Shown piece by piece: positions 35,543-47,190 of a DNA stretch of 64,000 nucleotides (its first letter is position 1; each line of letters begins with the position of its first letter). A program made the translations under genes and the position numbers. Below the pieces are notes generated by a model that searched no databases, was not told the origin of the DNA, and was given only the letters and a program-made list of their open reading frames with translations. Origin of the DNA: Pilatotrama ljubarskyi (lineage: Eukaryota; Basidiomycota; Agaricomycetes; Polyporales; Polyporaceae); the NCBI GenBank assembly GCA_022385805.1, contig MU277671.1, forward strand, positions 256,808 to 320,807, written 5' to 3'.

Positions 35543-37302
35543 TCATAAGTTAGCAAACATGGCAGACGGGGGGAGATGCATGGTTGTATAAGGGAATAGT
35601 GGGATACCCATCTCGAGCCCTAACGAGCCCAAAGTTCCTTCATTGCTTTCAAGAGCTTCGTTCTCAAAGAGGTCCAACGACGAGACATGGAGGGCTTGAC
35701 ACGAGATGTCAGTCGATTGTGCTGGCTTTCGGCAAGGCGTGTGCGGAAAAGAGGATGTGGATGGCGAGGACAGCGCTGGAATATCCTCCTCCGTGCCCGA
35801 GCTTGATGACAGATCGCTGGGCGAAAGGGGAGACACCCAAACCAGCGGAGACGATCGCTCGAAGAGGGCCTCCCAATCCAGCAGACCGATGCTCCCATCA
35901 AATGCCTCGACAGTACCGGATGATTGGCAAGTATTGGGTTCCGTATACGGGCAGGGTACGAGGGTTGGACCCGAAGCTTGTCCGAGATGGGCGTCCAAAG
36001 CCTTGGCCTCGTGGGGCTCCGACCGATCGATATGGCCCAAACGCGGGGTCAAAGGATAAGATGGCGTAGAGGACGGAGAAGAAGCGTAACTGGGAAGGGA
36101 AGTCGGGCTTCCTGGCAGCGATGACAAAGGGTCTACGGCGCGACTATCTTGGAGCCAGCTCCGCCTAGGATCGACGTTGGTAGACCAGTGAGGTAAAGCC
36201 GCGCCTGATGTATCGGGCCCTAACAGCTCTCGGAGAAACTCGTCGAGCGCATCAGAGCTCGGCGACGACGGCATTGCGTCCGATGAAACGGGAAGGAAGG
36301 GCTCGACATCGACGTCTGTTGCAGCACGAAGGTCGCATGCTGCGCAATGAAACATCAGCGAGCTGTTACCTACAGCTAAGTTGACGCTCACCTGTAGTAC
36401 GCAGACCGAGATTGGACGATGAAGAGGACGACATCCTATCATCGCACTGTGCTCTCTTCTTGCAACGGCTGTTTTGGTCGGCCTGGTCCGATAGCTCGCC
36501 GGGTGGAGGAAGCGATGGAAGGGGGCAAATCCAGGAGAGAGGATTGGAGGTTGCATGCAACCGAGGCCCTCGACAAAGGCGTTTCGCGGTGCCATCTGAA
36601 GACGAATCAGCCTCCGAGCGCCGGCGTTTGCGCATCGAAGGAGTAGCCTCTTTTGTTGCAACACCACAAGTAGAGACGGCGGGCAAGTCGTCGCGTGGCG
36701 ACGTTACGGCGGGGGAGCTCTCAAGCCGGGAGATGTGCATACGGTCAGTGCTGGAATGAGAGGATACCGCCACAAGATCCCTACTCGGTGATAAGTATGA
36801 GCTGCGGCAATGCTGGTTGTTGGACTTACAAGTTTGGCCCGGGACGAGCACGGGAAGTAGTATCACCACGCTCGGAGCATACTCTACGGCGTTTCGTGGA
36901 CCTTCGCAGCATTCCATCGTCCGATCCGTGTGAGCGTTTGAGAGACGACGGGGACGAGGCCGAGCGTTTGCTTGGCGTGTATGAGGAACCAAGCTCTCCG
37001 GGTTCGGCAAGGGCAAACTGCGAGAGTATAGACTCGACTTCCACCACCAGGTCGTCCGTTATCGCCTCTTTGGTTATTAGAATTTCGATGGAGGTATCTG
37101 CAAGTGTAGATATTCGCGTTGCGACTGTATGAGCCAGACAGCATGTCTCATCGTCCAAATCGTCCGAGGTGAGAGCATTGTCGAGGTCCCCTTGCAGTTG
37201 TTCCCAAAGATATTCGAAGGCAGTGAGGGCTTCGCCGCCTTTCGACAAAGCCGTCAGAAACTCATCTTCGATAGACAGGAGACGTCGTCTGAGAGCAGCC
37301 AT
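35543..37302 (-). CDS. HD1: MAT-A HD1-type mating protein without a recognisable homeodomain
   Basis: Partner of HD2 in the MAT-A locus. Exons 37302-36830, 36780-36392 and 36339-35543 join in frame to 552 residues, with introns of 49 and 52 bp. The N-terminal ~100 residues (MAALRRRLLSIEDEFLTAL, ALTAFEYLWEQLQGDLDNAL, LDDETCCLAHTVATRISTLA) match the HD1 recognition/dimerisation region. Normally a homeodomain with WFxNxRRR follows. Here the chain passes from ILSQFALAEPG into Ser-rich, basic sequence (LRRSTKRRR near residue 138; RKRRRSEADSS near 208), which look like nuclear-localisation signals. The C-terminal half is Ser/Pro-rich with acidic patches (LDEFLRELLGPD, LLDWEALFER), plausible activation regions. 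The ATG at 37302 is the first of the frame. The HD1 call rests on the N-terminus, divergent pairing with HD2 and the MIP/beta-flanking context. Confidence 0.82.
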
Positions 37303-37510
37303 ATTGTGTTTGAGTCGTGGCAACGGAGTTCAAGGGTGATACCGACGAGGTACAGAAGGGTGCAGAGCTGAGAGCATGCGTCGGCCACTGCGTCGTCGCA
37401 ACGATAAGGCGAGAGAACAATGAGAGCAAACACCTACAAACAGCGCGCATTCTCACGGTGCGAGTCCTATTGTTCTCGCGTTCAATTACGAGCTCGATGC
37501 GGGCGCCAAA
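37303..37510. promoter_or_regulatory. Shared divergent promoter of HD1 and HD2
   Basis: A 208-bp region between the two starts, the usual divergent layout of basidiomycete HD pairs. It contains an inverted pair GAGAACAAT (37413-37421) and ATTGTTCTC (37469-37477), 47 bp apart. AACAAT/ATTGTT is an HMG-box core motif. No clear TATA box or perfect GATGN9ACA-type HD-heterodimer site was seen. Confidence 0.6.
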
Positions 37511-39417
37511 ATGCCTGCAACACCCCTCCACGCCTGCAGCCTCAGACTGAGTGCCATGTCATTGTCTCCTCTGACCACCCCCGACGTCCTGCGGCGGACA
37601 CATGCACGCTCTCTTACCGCCGCTAACAAGATTGCTCGCACACTCCCGCTGTCTGCTTCTCCTGACAGCGAACGCGATATTCCTCTCCCTCCTCTCTACC
37701 TCCCTGCTCCCGAGCCGCTAGTCCCTAAGCTGCTGCAGAATGGCCTTGACGACTATGCTGCACAATGCGTGTCTAAACTCGTACTGGATTGGGTAGACCG
37801 ACTCCGTTGTTCCATCGAGGCAGATTATGCGCGCCGCATGCATAGAATCCGTTCACAGCCTCTCGCTCTCGCAAATCCAGCATTCCTGCATAGGCTTCTG
37901 GTCGTATTCACGACTTTGTATAATACATTCCTGCACCGATGGCAGACACATATCCTCCTGAAGGTTGCGCCCAAGCTGGCAAAAGCTCGTGCCTTCATTG
38001 GGAATGCTCTTTCTTCGGATGCGAAGGAACATGGGAAGCGACCGTTCAACCAGGTACGCACGCCGTTGTATCTGATCCATTGTCATCATGCTTACAGAAT
38101 GCAGGGCGCAGTTCCGATTTTGGAGCACTTCTTTGAGTCAAACGCGTTCCCTTCGCGTTTGGAGAAGTACGACCTGGCGGCCAAGTGCGCTATGGACTAT
38201 AGGCAAATCCATGTCTGGGTCCGTTATATCAGCTTCTCTCCTAGATTGTCTTGATCTCACCCTACTGTTGACCCTACTATTCAGTTTCAGAATCGCCGAA
38301 GTCGGAGTAGAAAAGAGGGCAAAGTGCTCAAGAAAATCGAGCCTCGGGACAAGGTGCTCCATGAACTGGAGCAGGCTATGGTGCGGACGCTGTTGCCCTT
38401 GGAAGAAGGCGAGGACGAGGATTATAAGACATCATCGGACGAACATGATGTGAGTTGCCGCATTCCTGTCGCAAGCTATTGCCACGGCACCGACCTACCA
38501 ATCAGCAGAGCGTGTCCGAGGAAATCTCCTGTGGTCGCTCCTCTACTGCAGACTCTTTCAATCTGGCAGCTCCTCCACATGCCTATCCATCTCCTTGGCC
38601 CCCAACATGTTCCTACGATCCCTTTCCTATAGCTGAGAGGCAATTCGAGACGGCGTGGTTGCGGACAGCCCGCTCTGACGCGGTTTACCCCACCCCCGTA
38701 TCAGTCCCAGAGCTGACGGCTGCCTTCGCGAAACTCAACATCGCAGGCATGTCATCTCTAGACCATGGATCAACCCCAGATCCCCCTTTCTCCGCTGCAT
38801 GTCGCGCTCGCCCTCCCCTTGGGTTTGTTACCCCTTGTTGCCGTGCGCCACATCCGGCCCTCATTCCGCGGCACAGAACAAATCTCAGACGGGCTCCTAC
38901 GACCAGTCGTCAGATGCTCATGCGAACGATGTGTAAGGGGTCCGATTGCGCAGCCCAGCCTCGCCGCCCCTCATCCCTTCGGCCAGGACTGGACGCACGG
39001 ATAGCCTCTTTATTCGAAGTGCCAGACGATCCCCCTTCATCCCCCGCTCATTCCTCCACTGTCGAACCCTCCAGCTCTCCAGCCCGTGCCAAGCGCGGCT
39101 TGCCAAAACGCCTACCCAAGAATTCTCCCGTCACGACCGGGGAGCAAGCGGCTGAGTCACGCCTACCCATGACTAGTACCAGGTCGCCTTCTCTCGTCTC
39201 GTCATCTGGTAGCGAGGCCGACTCCCCTCTGCCGTCTCCATCGCTTCCCCTGACCGTCCTTCCGGAGACAAAATTGATCACTACCGCCACGCTGGAGGGG
39301 TCCCTTCTAGGAGGCGATTCGTTAGTCGCTGCGCTCCTCCAGTCAGGATCGTTTGGATGCAAGGGCGAGGCTATTTGGTCCCTGCCTTTGCTCGCTCTCG
39401 GCCGTTCCACCCTGTAG
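37511..39417 (+). CDS. HD2: MAT-A HD2 homeodomain mating-type transcription factor
   Basis: Homeodomain regulator that pairs with the HD1 of a compatible mate to switch on dikaryon development (family knowledge). Exons 37511-38053, 38105-38218, 38285-38449 and 38509-39417 join to 576 residues. The N-terminal 180 residues form the specificity/dimerisation region. The homeodomain spans about residues 176-232: KRPFNQ, GAVPILEHFFESNAFPSRL, KYDLAAKCAMDYRQIHVW, then across an intron FQNRRSRSRKEGK. The WFQNRRSR recognition helix is intact and split between W and F by the 66-bp intron. After an acidic stretch (PLEEGEDEDYKTSSDEHD) comes a Pro/Ser/Ala-rich tail with PHAYPSPWPPTCSYDPFP. An in-frame ATG at 37556 is another start candidate. 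The last exon may contain an unrecognised intron near 38750-38950. It ends 163 bp from the MIP stop codon, convergent. Confidence 0.92.
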
Positions 39418-39580
39418 GCGTATGCATGCATCGGTAAATCTCATGCTCTGCCCTCTGCTATGTAGTCCACAAATGCTTTGCCATTTCCGTACTTTGTATC
39501 ATCATAACATTTGCACTTATACTGTATCGAACACAATCCCGATTCCCGAGGCTCATGTATACATGCCTCCAGCCACCCCA

Positions 39581-42180
39581 TCAATGTATACCAGGCATAC
39601 CGACCTCATCTTCGACGCGCCACCTTCCCACCTCTGACATTGCCTCCGTGTCCCCGTCCATCAGCTTTGGTGAGTCCAAGAGGGTTCCCACCATCGCCCA
39701 GGGGTCCTTGCTTCCACCATGCTTCAAGACCTCGCCCTTGAGACGCTCGCCCGTCGCTCGACTCAGCGGGTCGTTGGAGAACAGCTTTCTCCAGACGCGG
39801 GAGGCTATCGCACGATCAAATAGGTAGGAGTAGTATGTCGCCCCATAGCCGAAGAGATGTCCAAATTGCGTCTGCCAGGAGGTACCTGGAACATAGGGGA
39901 TGAGGCCCCGGCTCTCGTATAGTGTAGCAAGCATCGCAGTGGAGTCGAATTCCGGGGAGGAAGCAGCTGGAGAATGGTACATTTGGTCCAGCATAGCGAG
40001 CAGGATCTGTGTATGAGTGTCAATGGAACGACAGGGGTCTTCATGATGGCGACTGTTTTGACGAATGGCGGAGCTGCCAACTTGATCGAAGAGAGCCAGA
40101 ACGGTAGCGGAATTCAGGAAGTGCTCCATGAGTATTGATGGTAACTCGACGAAATCGGTAGCACAGCGAGTACCGGAGACATTCTGGTACTCCGTTCGAC
40201 CGATCATGGCTGCAGGTCGTCGTCAATAGTATTCCAACTAGACGCAAGGGATAACAACGCACAATGCAATGCATGGCCCATTTCGTGAAAGAGCGTGAGG
40301 ACTTCATGCCACTCAAGCGTGATAGGGAGTTTGGCAACCGCGGGGTGTACGAATTCGCAGAGGAGCACCACCACGGGTAGTTGATACGTCATACCCTGAC
40401 CGGGCAGCGAGATCGAGCACTCGGCATCAAAGTCTCTAGACAGTTGGGTGATACTTTTGTCGTGTTCATCGGCAGTCCTAATGTCACCCTCCTCGTCATC
40501 GTCGTCCGTTCTCCGCGAACAACGTACCGTATAGTGCGCAGCTCCGCCAGGCTTTCCGGCACGAGCAACCAAGTCTGCATAGATCCATCCCAAAAGACCT
40601 AGCTGCTCGTCGACAACTTCAAGCTTGCGCACGTCTGTATGCCAGATCTCCCCTGGGCGTGGCTCTGAGAGGCGCAAGGATACGCCGTACAACGCTTGGA
40701 AAAGTCGTGATAGCGCCATAAAGACCGTGCCGAGAGTGAGAGGCGGTAAAGGGATAGGGGGGGCGGGAGGTTCGGGGGGACAGTAATAGTCGCGATCCCA
40801 GGCCTGAATGATGGGGAACGGTGGCGTCCTGTGGTGAGCCTGTTTGCGCATACTCAACGTTCGCAATGCGCGTCGTGCATACGGTCGAGTGCGAGCCATC
40901 AGGGCGTCGAGGAAGTGCTGCACGTTCTCTGATTTGACGATTAGCTTCACGCATGAGGCAGGTGTTTGTGCCTACTGACCAGGCGACTTCGCCATTTTGT
41001 CCGAAAGGGTCATATGCGCATAGCTCTCCTTCCCAACAAGCCTCGCCAGCTCTCCACGCGCCCTGAGCAGTCGTTCCAGCGTTTGTATTTGCTCCGGGGT
41101 GCTGGAGTTGGCAGCCATGTAGATCTTTCTCCGAGGCTCCTCAGCTGGCGCAGAACGCATGATCATCTGTGCCTGCAGGGAGCCTGGATAGACGAGGAGA
41201 TCCCGCTTCGTGACCTGAGCCTGGAGGCGTAGCCGCGCTCCCATGCCAAGATCCTGCACGCCATGCAATTCGGAGTACTTGATCCTAGCTGGAGGTCGCG
41301 GTGCGGTGGTCTCGTTCAGGAACTGACGACCAAGGACGAGAATCTCCGTGGAAAGGGAGACGAAGCGCTCTCTCTGGGCCGGTGGTAGGTGTATGCCCGA
41401 CTTCTCGAAGTCTCGCCAGAAGATGAGAGCCGTCTGGTAAGCCTCCGGGCTAAGCGACTTGACGACCTCCTGGTCGGACAGGACGGCACCCAACACCTGC
41501 GGGCCAGTAATTAGCTTTGTTGAAGGTACATACGTACAGCAGAATCCGCGTACTTCGTACAAGCCTACATTGGTGTTAAGGACATTCATGAACTCGCATA
41601 ACTTCTCGTAAACTTCGTCAGCACTCTGGACCCACGCCGGGTCAGGGTGCGCGTTCCTCAGGAGCTCCGCAAGGTCTATGACGCCACATAGCATATCGCT
41701 CAACCTGTCCAGGTTTTTCACAACCTTGAAAAGCTCGTCTCGAGACTCCCGCGCCCTAAGTATGCGCTCCGTAAGCAGTTGCGCGCGTCGAAGCGTAGAG
41801 TCGGCCAGGGCATTGAAAGCGGCCGGCGTGGTGAGGATACGATGTCCAAAAATCCCCGTCGGACTCGTCGCCTTCTGAAGAGTCTGCGGATGGTCGAAGA
41901 AGGCTATGAGATTCGTATCATCGACAGAGGCTGGCTGAATGGTTGATGTGGTGGCTGAACGTGAGCGTATCGTCTTGCTCGACCGCAGCTCCGTGGTGAC
42001 GCAGGCGCGAAGCGGAGCACGTAGCGAGATTGGCCTAGAGAACGCATGCTTGGCCGCTTTCGCGAGCATCAAGCGAGAAGTGGACGTGGTGGGAAGTCGA
42101 GAGACGAGTTGTCCGCGGCCGAGGTCCCAAAACAGCTTTCTTGCTCTCTGGGCCCACCCCGGCAAATGCCGAGCAGGCAT
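39581..42180 (-). CDS. MIP: Mitochondrial intermediate peptidase (M3 family), MAT-A flanking gene
   Basis: Metallopeptidase that removes octapeptides from imported precursors in the mitochondrial matrix. The ATG at 42180 ([20 protein letters not shown]) opens an Arg-rich presequence; a TTG six bases upstream is not a start. Family blocks in order: [63 protein letters not shown] with the zinc-binding HExxH, then across an intron [20 protein letters not shown] and [11 protein letters not shown] with the third zinc ligand. The C-terminal part contains [20 protein letters not shown] and ends [15 protein letters not shown] at 39581. Several short introns occur. MIP is the classic MAT-A neighbour across Agaricomycetes, and its tail-to-tail placement with HD2 is expected. 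Confidence 0.96.
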
Positions 42181-42512
42181 ATGCAATCAGAGTCGCACTT
42201 GCCCAGTCTGAGTCGATCACCCAGTCATGGCCTTGGTCTTAGTCACTGTAGATTCGCGCTTGACTGTTCAGGGGACCGACGCAGCTGCTGAACGCGGATA
42301 ACTGGATTGGATGCTGGGACTACTAAGTGCGTCTACGAGAACTTGGGATTACATGACCATAGCATTAGACGGTGATTCCGAGAGCTGATGTTTGCGTATG
42401 ACCGTGATAGGAAAGTCCGAAGCAGCGAGTGCAAGTGCAAGTGACCGGGATGGTTGGCAGGGCGCGAGGGCAAAACAAAATAAACAAGACAGAACGTACA
42501 CTGCGCGACGGC
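42181..42512. other. MIP promoter and 3' end of the DDT/WHIM gene
   Basis: A 332-bp spacer between two genes in the same (minus) orientation. No small gene or repeat seen. Confidence 0.55.
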
Positions 42513-44721
42513 TCATGACTCGTCCATGCTTGACGTTGGCGACAGACTGCCTCCAATGCTCTTCTCGTAGAGGTCGTCGGCATTGGACGCACTAGCAGAC
42601 GCGGACGCGGACGGAGTAGTCGACGGATATCGACCTCCGTTCCCATGCGACTCGTCCGACAGCCCGTCACGCCGCTGCTTCTCATCCACCGACGGCGGGA
42701 CGTCATCTGACATGGGAGGTGCATTGTTGGCCGCGGGAGGTGCTGGGATGGGCTCCACCGCGTAATACCAGAACTTGCTCTTCTTCTTGCCGGCTACGGC
42801 TTCCACAGCCATCTCCGTAGGTTTCATCGCCGCTGCACCGTTGATTTTGATCTTCAGGCCGCTTCCCGCATTCCCTGACTGCCCCGACGCGTCTCCAGAG
42901 TTCCCGCTGACGGCGCTGTCATCAGTCTTTGCCCGTTTGGGCGGGGGGCCGTCCGATTGAGCGTCCGCCGGTACACCTAACCGCGTCGAGCGACGTTCGC
43001 CTCTCCATTCACTCCAAGGGTCATCGGATCCTCTCGATGTTCCGTTCGTTGCAGCCGCTCGCGTGGATCGCCGCGTACCTGCTGCGCTCCGTCGCGGTCT
43101 AGGGTTCTCTTCATCGTCGATGTCCATCTGCTCGTCATATTCGTCGTCTTCATGTTCTTGAGACTGGTACGTATACTCGTCCGCGTCATCCTAGGCAAGC
43201 GTCACCGTCAATACATGTCCCGCAAAGCCGGACCGGACTGTACGCACGTCACTGGGTGGGTCGTTCATGTAAGCGTAGTCGGGTCGGGTCGTCCGGCGCC
43301 GAGTGCGAGTTTCTCTGAGCTCGGCACTTGCGATAAGCAAATTCCGCTGCTGAATCTTTCGTTGTGCACGTTGGATTCTCTGGGGAGCGCGAGGAGGTCA
43401 GTCACGTGAATCCCAGGAAATTGCCAGCAAGACACGTCGGCCGGCGGTTGGAGATCAGCCCATCGCGAGGACAACAACCGTACACGCTTGCTTTGTGAAG
43501 GAAGCGGGAACTCACCGCTATTTCATTGTCAATGATCTCGATTCTGTCCTGGAGGGCCTTCAGCAACGCAAGGTGCGCAGTCTCAAGTTTCGACCTGCGC
43601 TCCCCGGCCTTAGGTTCCGAAGGGGCACTCTCTTTCACCTTCTCCACGATCGCGATGTATTCCTCCCGTGTCGAAGCTATGGTCTGGAACGTCGCGGTGA
43701 TTTTCCAAGGATTTGTCGACATGTATACCCTGGGCGAATCTACCGAAATTAAAGTGTCCGTTAGGAACTTGAATGGAATGCACGCCGATAGCAGGAGCCG
43801 CAAAGTGCCGGCAGTCCGATACGACCCTTGACCGCATGGGACTGCAAACACTTGCAAACAGCAGACACATCCAGGACGCCACCAAACTCACCGTCGACAA
43901 CCCAGTAACGCTTCCTGTCTTTGTCCTGACCGAGAGGGACGAGCTGCAGCCGCTCTTGGCTCTGCGGGTCACCGGGAGGAGGGGGTAGCGCAGACGCCTC
44001 GATCTTCTTGTGCTTGTTGTGAATGACTCCCCACGCACGATCAATAATTGCCTTGATCTCCTGGCTATGACAGAGCTGCAGCTCTACAAGTTGACGCAGT
44101 ATTCTGAGCTGTGGGACGGGTTGTACCGATGAAGCGCCGCACGGAAGCGACGAAAGTACAATAGGCACACCTTCAAATCCCAATCCGCAGCGAAGAACCC
44201 TCCATGCATGTCCGGGAATGGGTCTACGTTCGCCTTGAGATTGTCGTCCCAGAAGACGGTGCGCTCGTTGGTCTTGAAGTACTCCTGCAGCACGCCCGCC
44301 ACAGTTGACGATATCACATCCGAGCTGAGGATCGCACCACGTCGGTAAGACGTGTCATCCGAGCCGATTGGGTTATTTATTCCATGCGCACCTCAAATTA
44401 CGCGTCCCCGGGCGCAGGTTGAGCACAAATCGCGAGAGTATCTGTGTCATGATGGGGTTGGGCTCCGGCGACAAGAGCGCCTCCTCAAAACTGGTGGGCA
44501 TTCCGTCAAACGTTAGGCTGGGTTGTCCAAGGCCTACATGAGAGGATTGGGACGTACTCCATGGGCGAATTGAGCCCCTCCACCTTCCCTCGCAGTTGGG
44601 TGAAGCGGCATATGAAGCCGTACACAAAGAGCGACTCCCAACGGTCCGAAGGATGCTTTGCATTTGACGGTGGACAGATGTGGCCCTTTTTCTCAGTGGT
44701 TTCGGCAGGGACGGGCTTCAT
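42513..44721 (-). CDS. DDT/WHIM-domain chromatin protein
   Basis: Probable nuclear protein related to the non-catalytic ISWI-partner family carrying DDT and WHIM domains. The ATG at 44721 starts MKPVPAETTEKKGH. The DDT-like part reads DRWESLFVYGFICRFTQL, then FEEALLSPEPNPIMTQILSR after an intron. WHIM-type blocks are TVFWDDNLKANVDPFPDMHG, GFFAADWDLK, LGQDKDRKRYWVVDG and DSPRVYMSTNPWKITATFQ with STREEYIAIVEKV. A coiled region (LETAHLALLKALQDRIEIID) follows, then a basic/acidic tail with RRSTRAAATNG, LKIKINGAA and KKKSKFWYYAVEPIP, ending at 42513. Seven or more exons. No PHD or bromodomain is visible. Chromatin remodelling is inferred from the domains. Confidence 0.78.
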
Positions 44722-45030
44722 GGTGAGTGTCGCGGAGAGAGGTGGTGCATGAACGAGTGAGAGTTGAGGTGAGGCACGAACTGGCGCGGAGGGTGGTCAC
44801 GTTTATAGTACCGACATATTCTTATTCCGTCATTATCTATCGCACAAACACAAGGCAACACAGGAGCTATCTAGTTCAGTAGCATATTCCTTTCCTTGCC
44901 AACCGGACGCCGCACAATCCCTTGTGAATAGAACGAACGCCGCAGGGAGTTGTGTTGATGCAAGAATAAGGCATTGCTTCGTAGGAGCACGGTACATACA
45001 GGCAGCATATTGTACACGATACAGTAGATC
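44722..45030. other. Intergenic region upstream of the DDT/WHIM gene
   Basis: A 309-bp spacer between tandem minus-strand genes; nothing recognised beyond a presumed promoter. Confidence 0.5.
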
Positions 45031-45596
45031 TTATCCCGGTCCGACCTGTGTTATGATGGCCTATGAGACACTGGATACCGGCTGTGACGGCGGACGGCGG
45101 ACGTACCTTAGGAATATCGTGGTGCTCGCTGAGTGCCTCTAGCTTGGCATTGAACTCGTTGACACGATCCTTATGGCTCTTGTTCGCCAACCTCGCAACC
45201 TTCTCGGCGAGCTGAATCGTGGCCATGAGCTAACATAACGTTCACAGACCGACAAATACGCACCCTCTTCCTCTGAACCTCTTCGAACCTCCTCTCCGCA
45301 GCGGTCTTCCGCTCACTGGTGCTCGCCGTTGCAGGAGAGTTACGACCACTCCCCGAAGGAGATGCCGCCTTGCCTTCTTCCTCCTGGATGGCGCGCTCCA
45401 GCGCCTTCACCCGTTCCTCGCCGGGAGAGGCCGCCTTCTCCTTGTCCTTAGACTTGGACTTCTTCTTCCTTTGTGTCTGTGAGCAGGTGCCTCCTATGAG
45501 GGATTGAGGTACTCACTTCTTCACAATTCCCCCATCTGTGACTCCGCCCTTGAGTTTCAGGGAGCCGCCTGGACGGAAGTCGTAGTCCGAAGACAT
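45031..45596 (-). CDS. FAM32A/DUF1754 homologue
   Basis: Small, highly charged nuclear protein; in animals FAM32A is a step-II spliceosome factor that helps select the 3' splice site. The ATG at 45596 gives MSSDYDFRPGGSLKLKGGV, the conserved GxLKLKG start, followed by lysine-rich KKKSKSKDKEK. The middle reads GEERVKALERAIQEEEG and SERKTAAERRFEEVQRKR. The C-terminal block is KVARLANKSHKDRVNEFN, LEALSEHHDIPK, then after an intron VGPG and a stop at 45031-45033. The family's C-terminus (HYDIPKV) lies in the spliceosome core in solved structures, and that part is well kept here. Divergent from the TMEM115 homologue, 264 bp apart. Confidence 0.9.
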
Positions 45597-45860
45597 CGTC
45601 CGTGGGCGTGGTGGTCGTTCAAGACATCAAGCTGGGGTGTCACACGTCACACACACTGAACAGAGAAGTGAGGCGTGACAGACACGCCCCGCGCGCGTCG
45701 CAAAGCGCAGACCGACGCTCAGCTCCTCCGGCCGTCCGAATTCCTGTCTGTCCCGGCCTTGGTCATCCTCTTCCCTCCGCACTCGGTCTGCTCACAGGAC
45801 TCCTTTGATTTTTACGTGTACTTGTGGATGACCTGTTGACCGCGTTGCTGCACTGCAAGC

Positions 45861-47190
45861 ATGGCCGTCCTCTCCTCCGCACCGCTGCAATTCGTAGCCT
45901 CGATACCCCTCGCCACTCGGGTCATCACGGCCGCGACCATCGCGTTCTCTCTCCTCTACTACTTCCTCAGGTGGACAGGATATGAAGCGGCCTCCCTGTC
46001 TTGGCTCGTGCTCATACCAGGCTCGAGCATCTTCTACCCATGGACGTTCTTGACGTCCGCGTTTGTCGAGACCACGATCATAGAGGTATGTCACGAATGT
46101 CCGATAACCGTATGCAAGCTGTTCTCATATATGATGTAGCTCATTTTCACCCTCATTGTAATCCCTCCATCGCTGCGGTACTTGGAGCGACTCTGGGGTG
46201 CGATAGAAACGGCCAAGTTCGTTGCCGTGACCATCACTGTTTCCAATATCATCGCGTTTGGGCTTTGTTGGCTGGAATACGTCGTGCTTGGCCTGCCTAG
46301 TATCCTGTAAGTCCTATTACTTTCAGTAGCCTTTGGCAGTGACTAACGACGGAGACTAGCTATGAACAGGCATATCATGGGCAGATGGCGCTGCAGATTG
46401 GGGTGCTCGTAGCGTTCACTCAGATCATACCCGAACATCAAGTGCAGCTGTTCGGCGTCCTCAAGGCGAGAGTTAAGGTTAGGAGCGCTATCTCACGATT
46501 CTCAATCGCGACGTACTCAACAGGGCCTTTGACAGACTCTTCCTATGGCATATGTGACATTCTCGACTGTCATGTGTCTCGTGGGCTTCCAGTGCCCCTT
46601 CATCGTCATCCAGTTTGGGTGGCTTGTGTCATACCTTTGGCTACGATTCTACAAGAAGAACTCGGAGTCGTTGAGTGGGGGCCCTGCGTACGGTGACAGA
46701 AGCGAGACGTTCGCATTCGTCAACTGGTTCCCTCCATTGATCCAGTAAGCTACGCCTACCCCATTGTAGGCTCCAGGTTACTCACGTTAGGTCCCAGCGT
46801 GCCTATCCTCCTGCTGTCCAACACGGCATACACCCTCGCGAGCAGGTTCCATCTGATCCCGACTGGGAATATTGATGCGGAGGCCGGCGGATATAGCCAA
46901 TTACCTGGCGGCGCTCGTGCAGAAGCTGAGAGAAGACGGTTGGTGATGAGATTTTGAACGCTAGGGCGCCATGCTGACCGAAGTCTAGTGCTATGGCCTT
47001 GAAGGCACTTGACCAGCGGGTCGCATCTGGTGCCTCGTCGCCTGCGCCGCCGCAGAGAGCCCCCAACGGCTCTGCGCCTACGTCCTCTCGTCCTGGGCCG
47101 TCTTCCCTTAGCGAGGCTCCCACCCCTTCCCCTAACTCGGCAGATTCGGTCCCAAAGAAGTCTTCTGACAGCGGGCAAGAGGGTCGATAA
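45861..47190 (+). CDS. TMEM115-like (DUF1751) Golgi membrane protein
   Basis: Rhomboid-like, non-protease integral membrane protein; animal TMEM115 acts in Golgi retrograde transport. The ATG at 45861 opens MAVLSSAPLQFVASIPLATR. Family blocks: LSWLVLIPGSSIFYPWTFLT, SAFVETTIIE, then after an intron IVIPPSLRYLERLWGAIE (the conserved LERxWG), FVAVTITVSNIIAFG, HGQMALQIGVLVAFTQIIPE, VQLFGVLKARVK, FIVIQFGWLVSYLWLRFY and GDRSETFAFVNWFPPLIQ. The cytoplasmic tail is Ser/Pro/Ala-rich and ends SDSGQEGR at 47190. At least five introns. Confidence 0.9.

Noticed and set aside
36366..37323. Possible hidden homeodomain in HD1
   Set aside because: I looked for a WFxNxR helix and a preceding three-helix pattern in all three minus-strand frames and did not find one, so I did not annotate a homeodomain.
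37490..37510. GATG-containing sequence as an HD heterodimer operator
   Set aside because: The required ACA after nine bases is absent (AAA instead), so it is not a consensus match.
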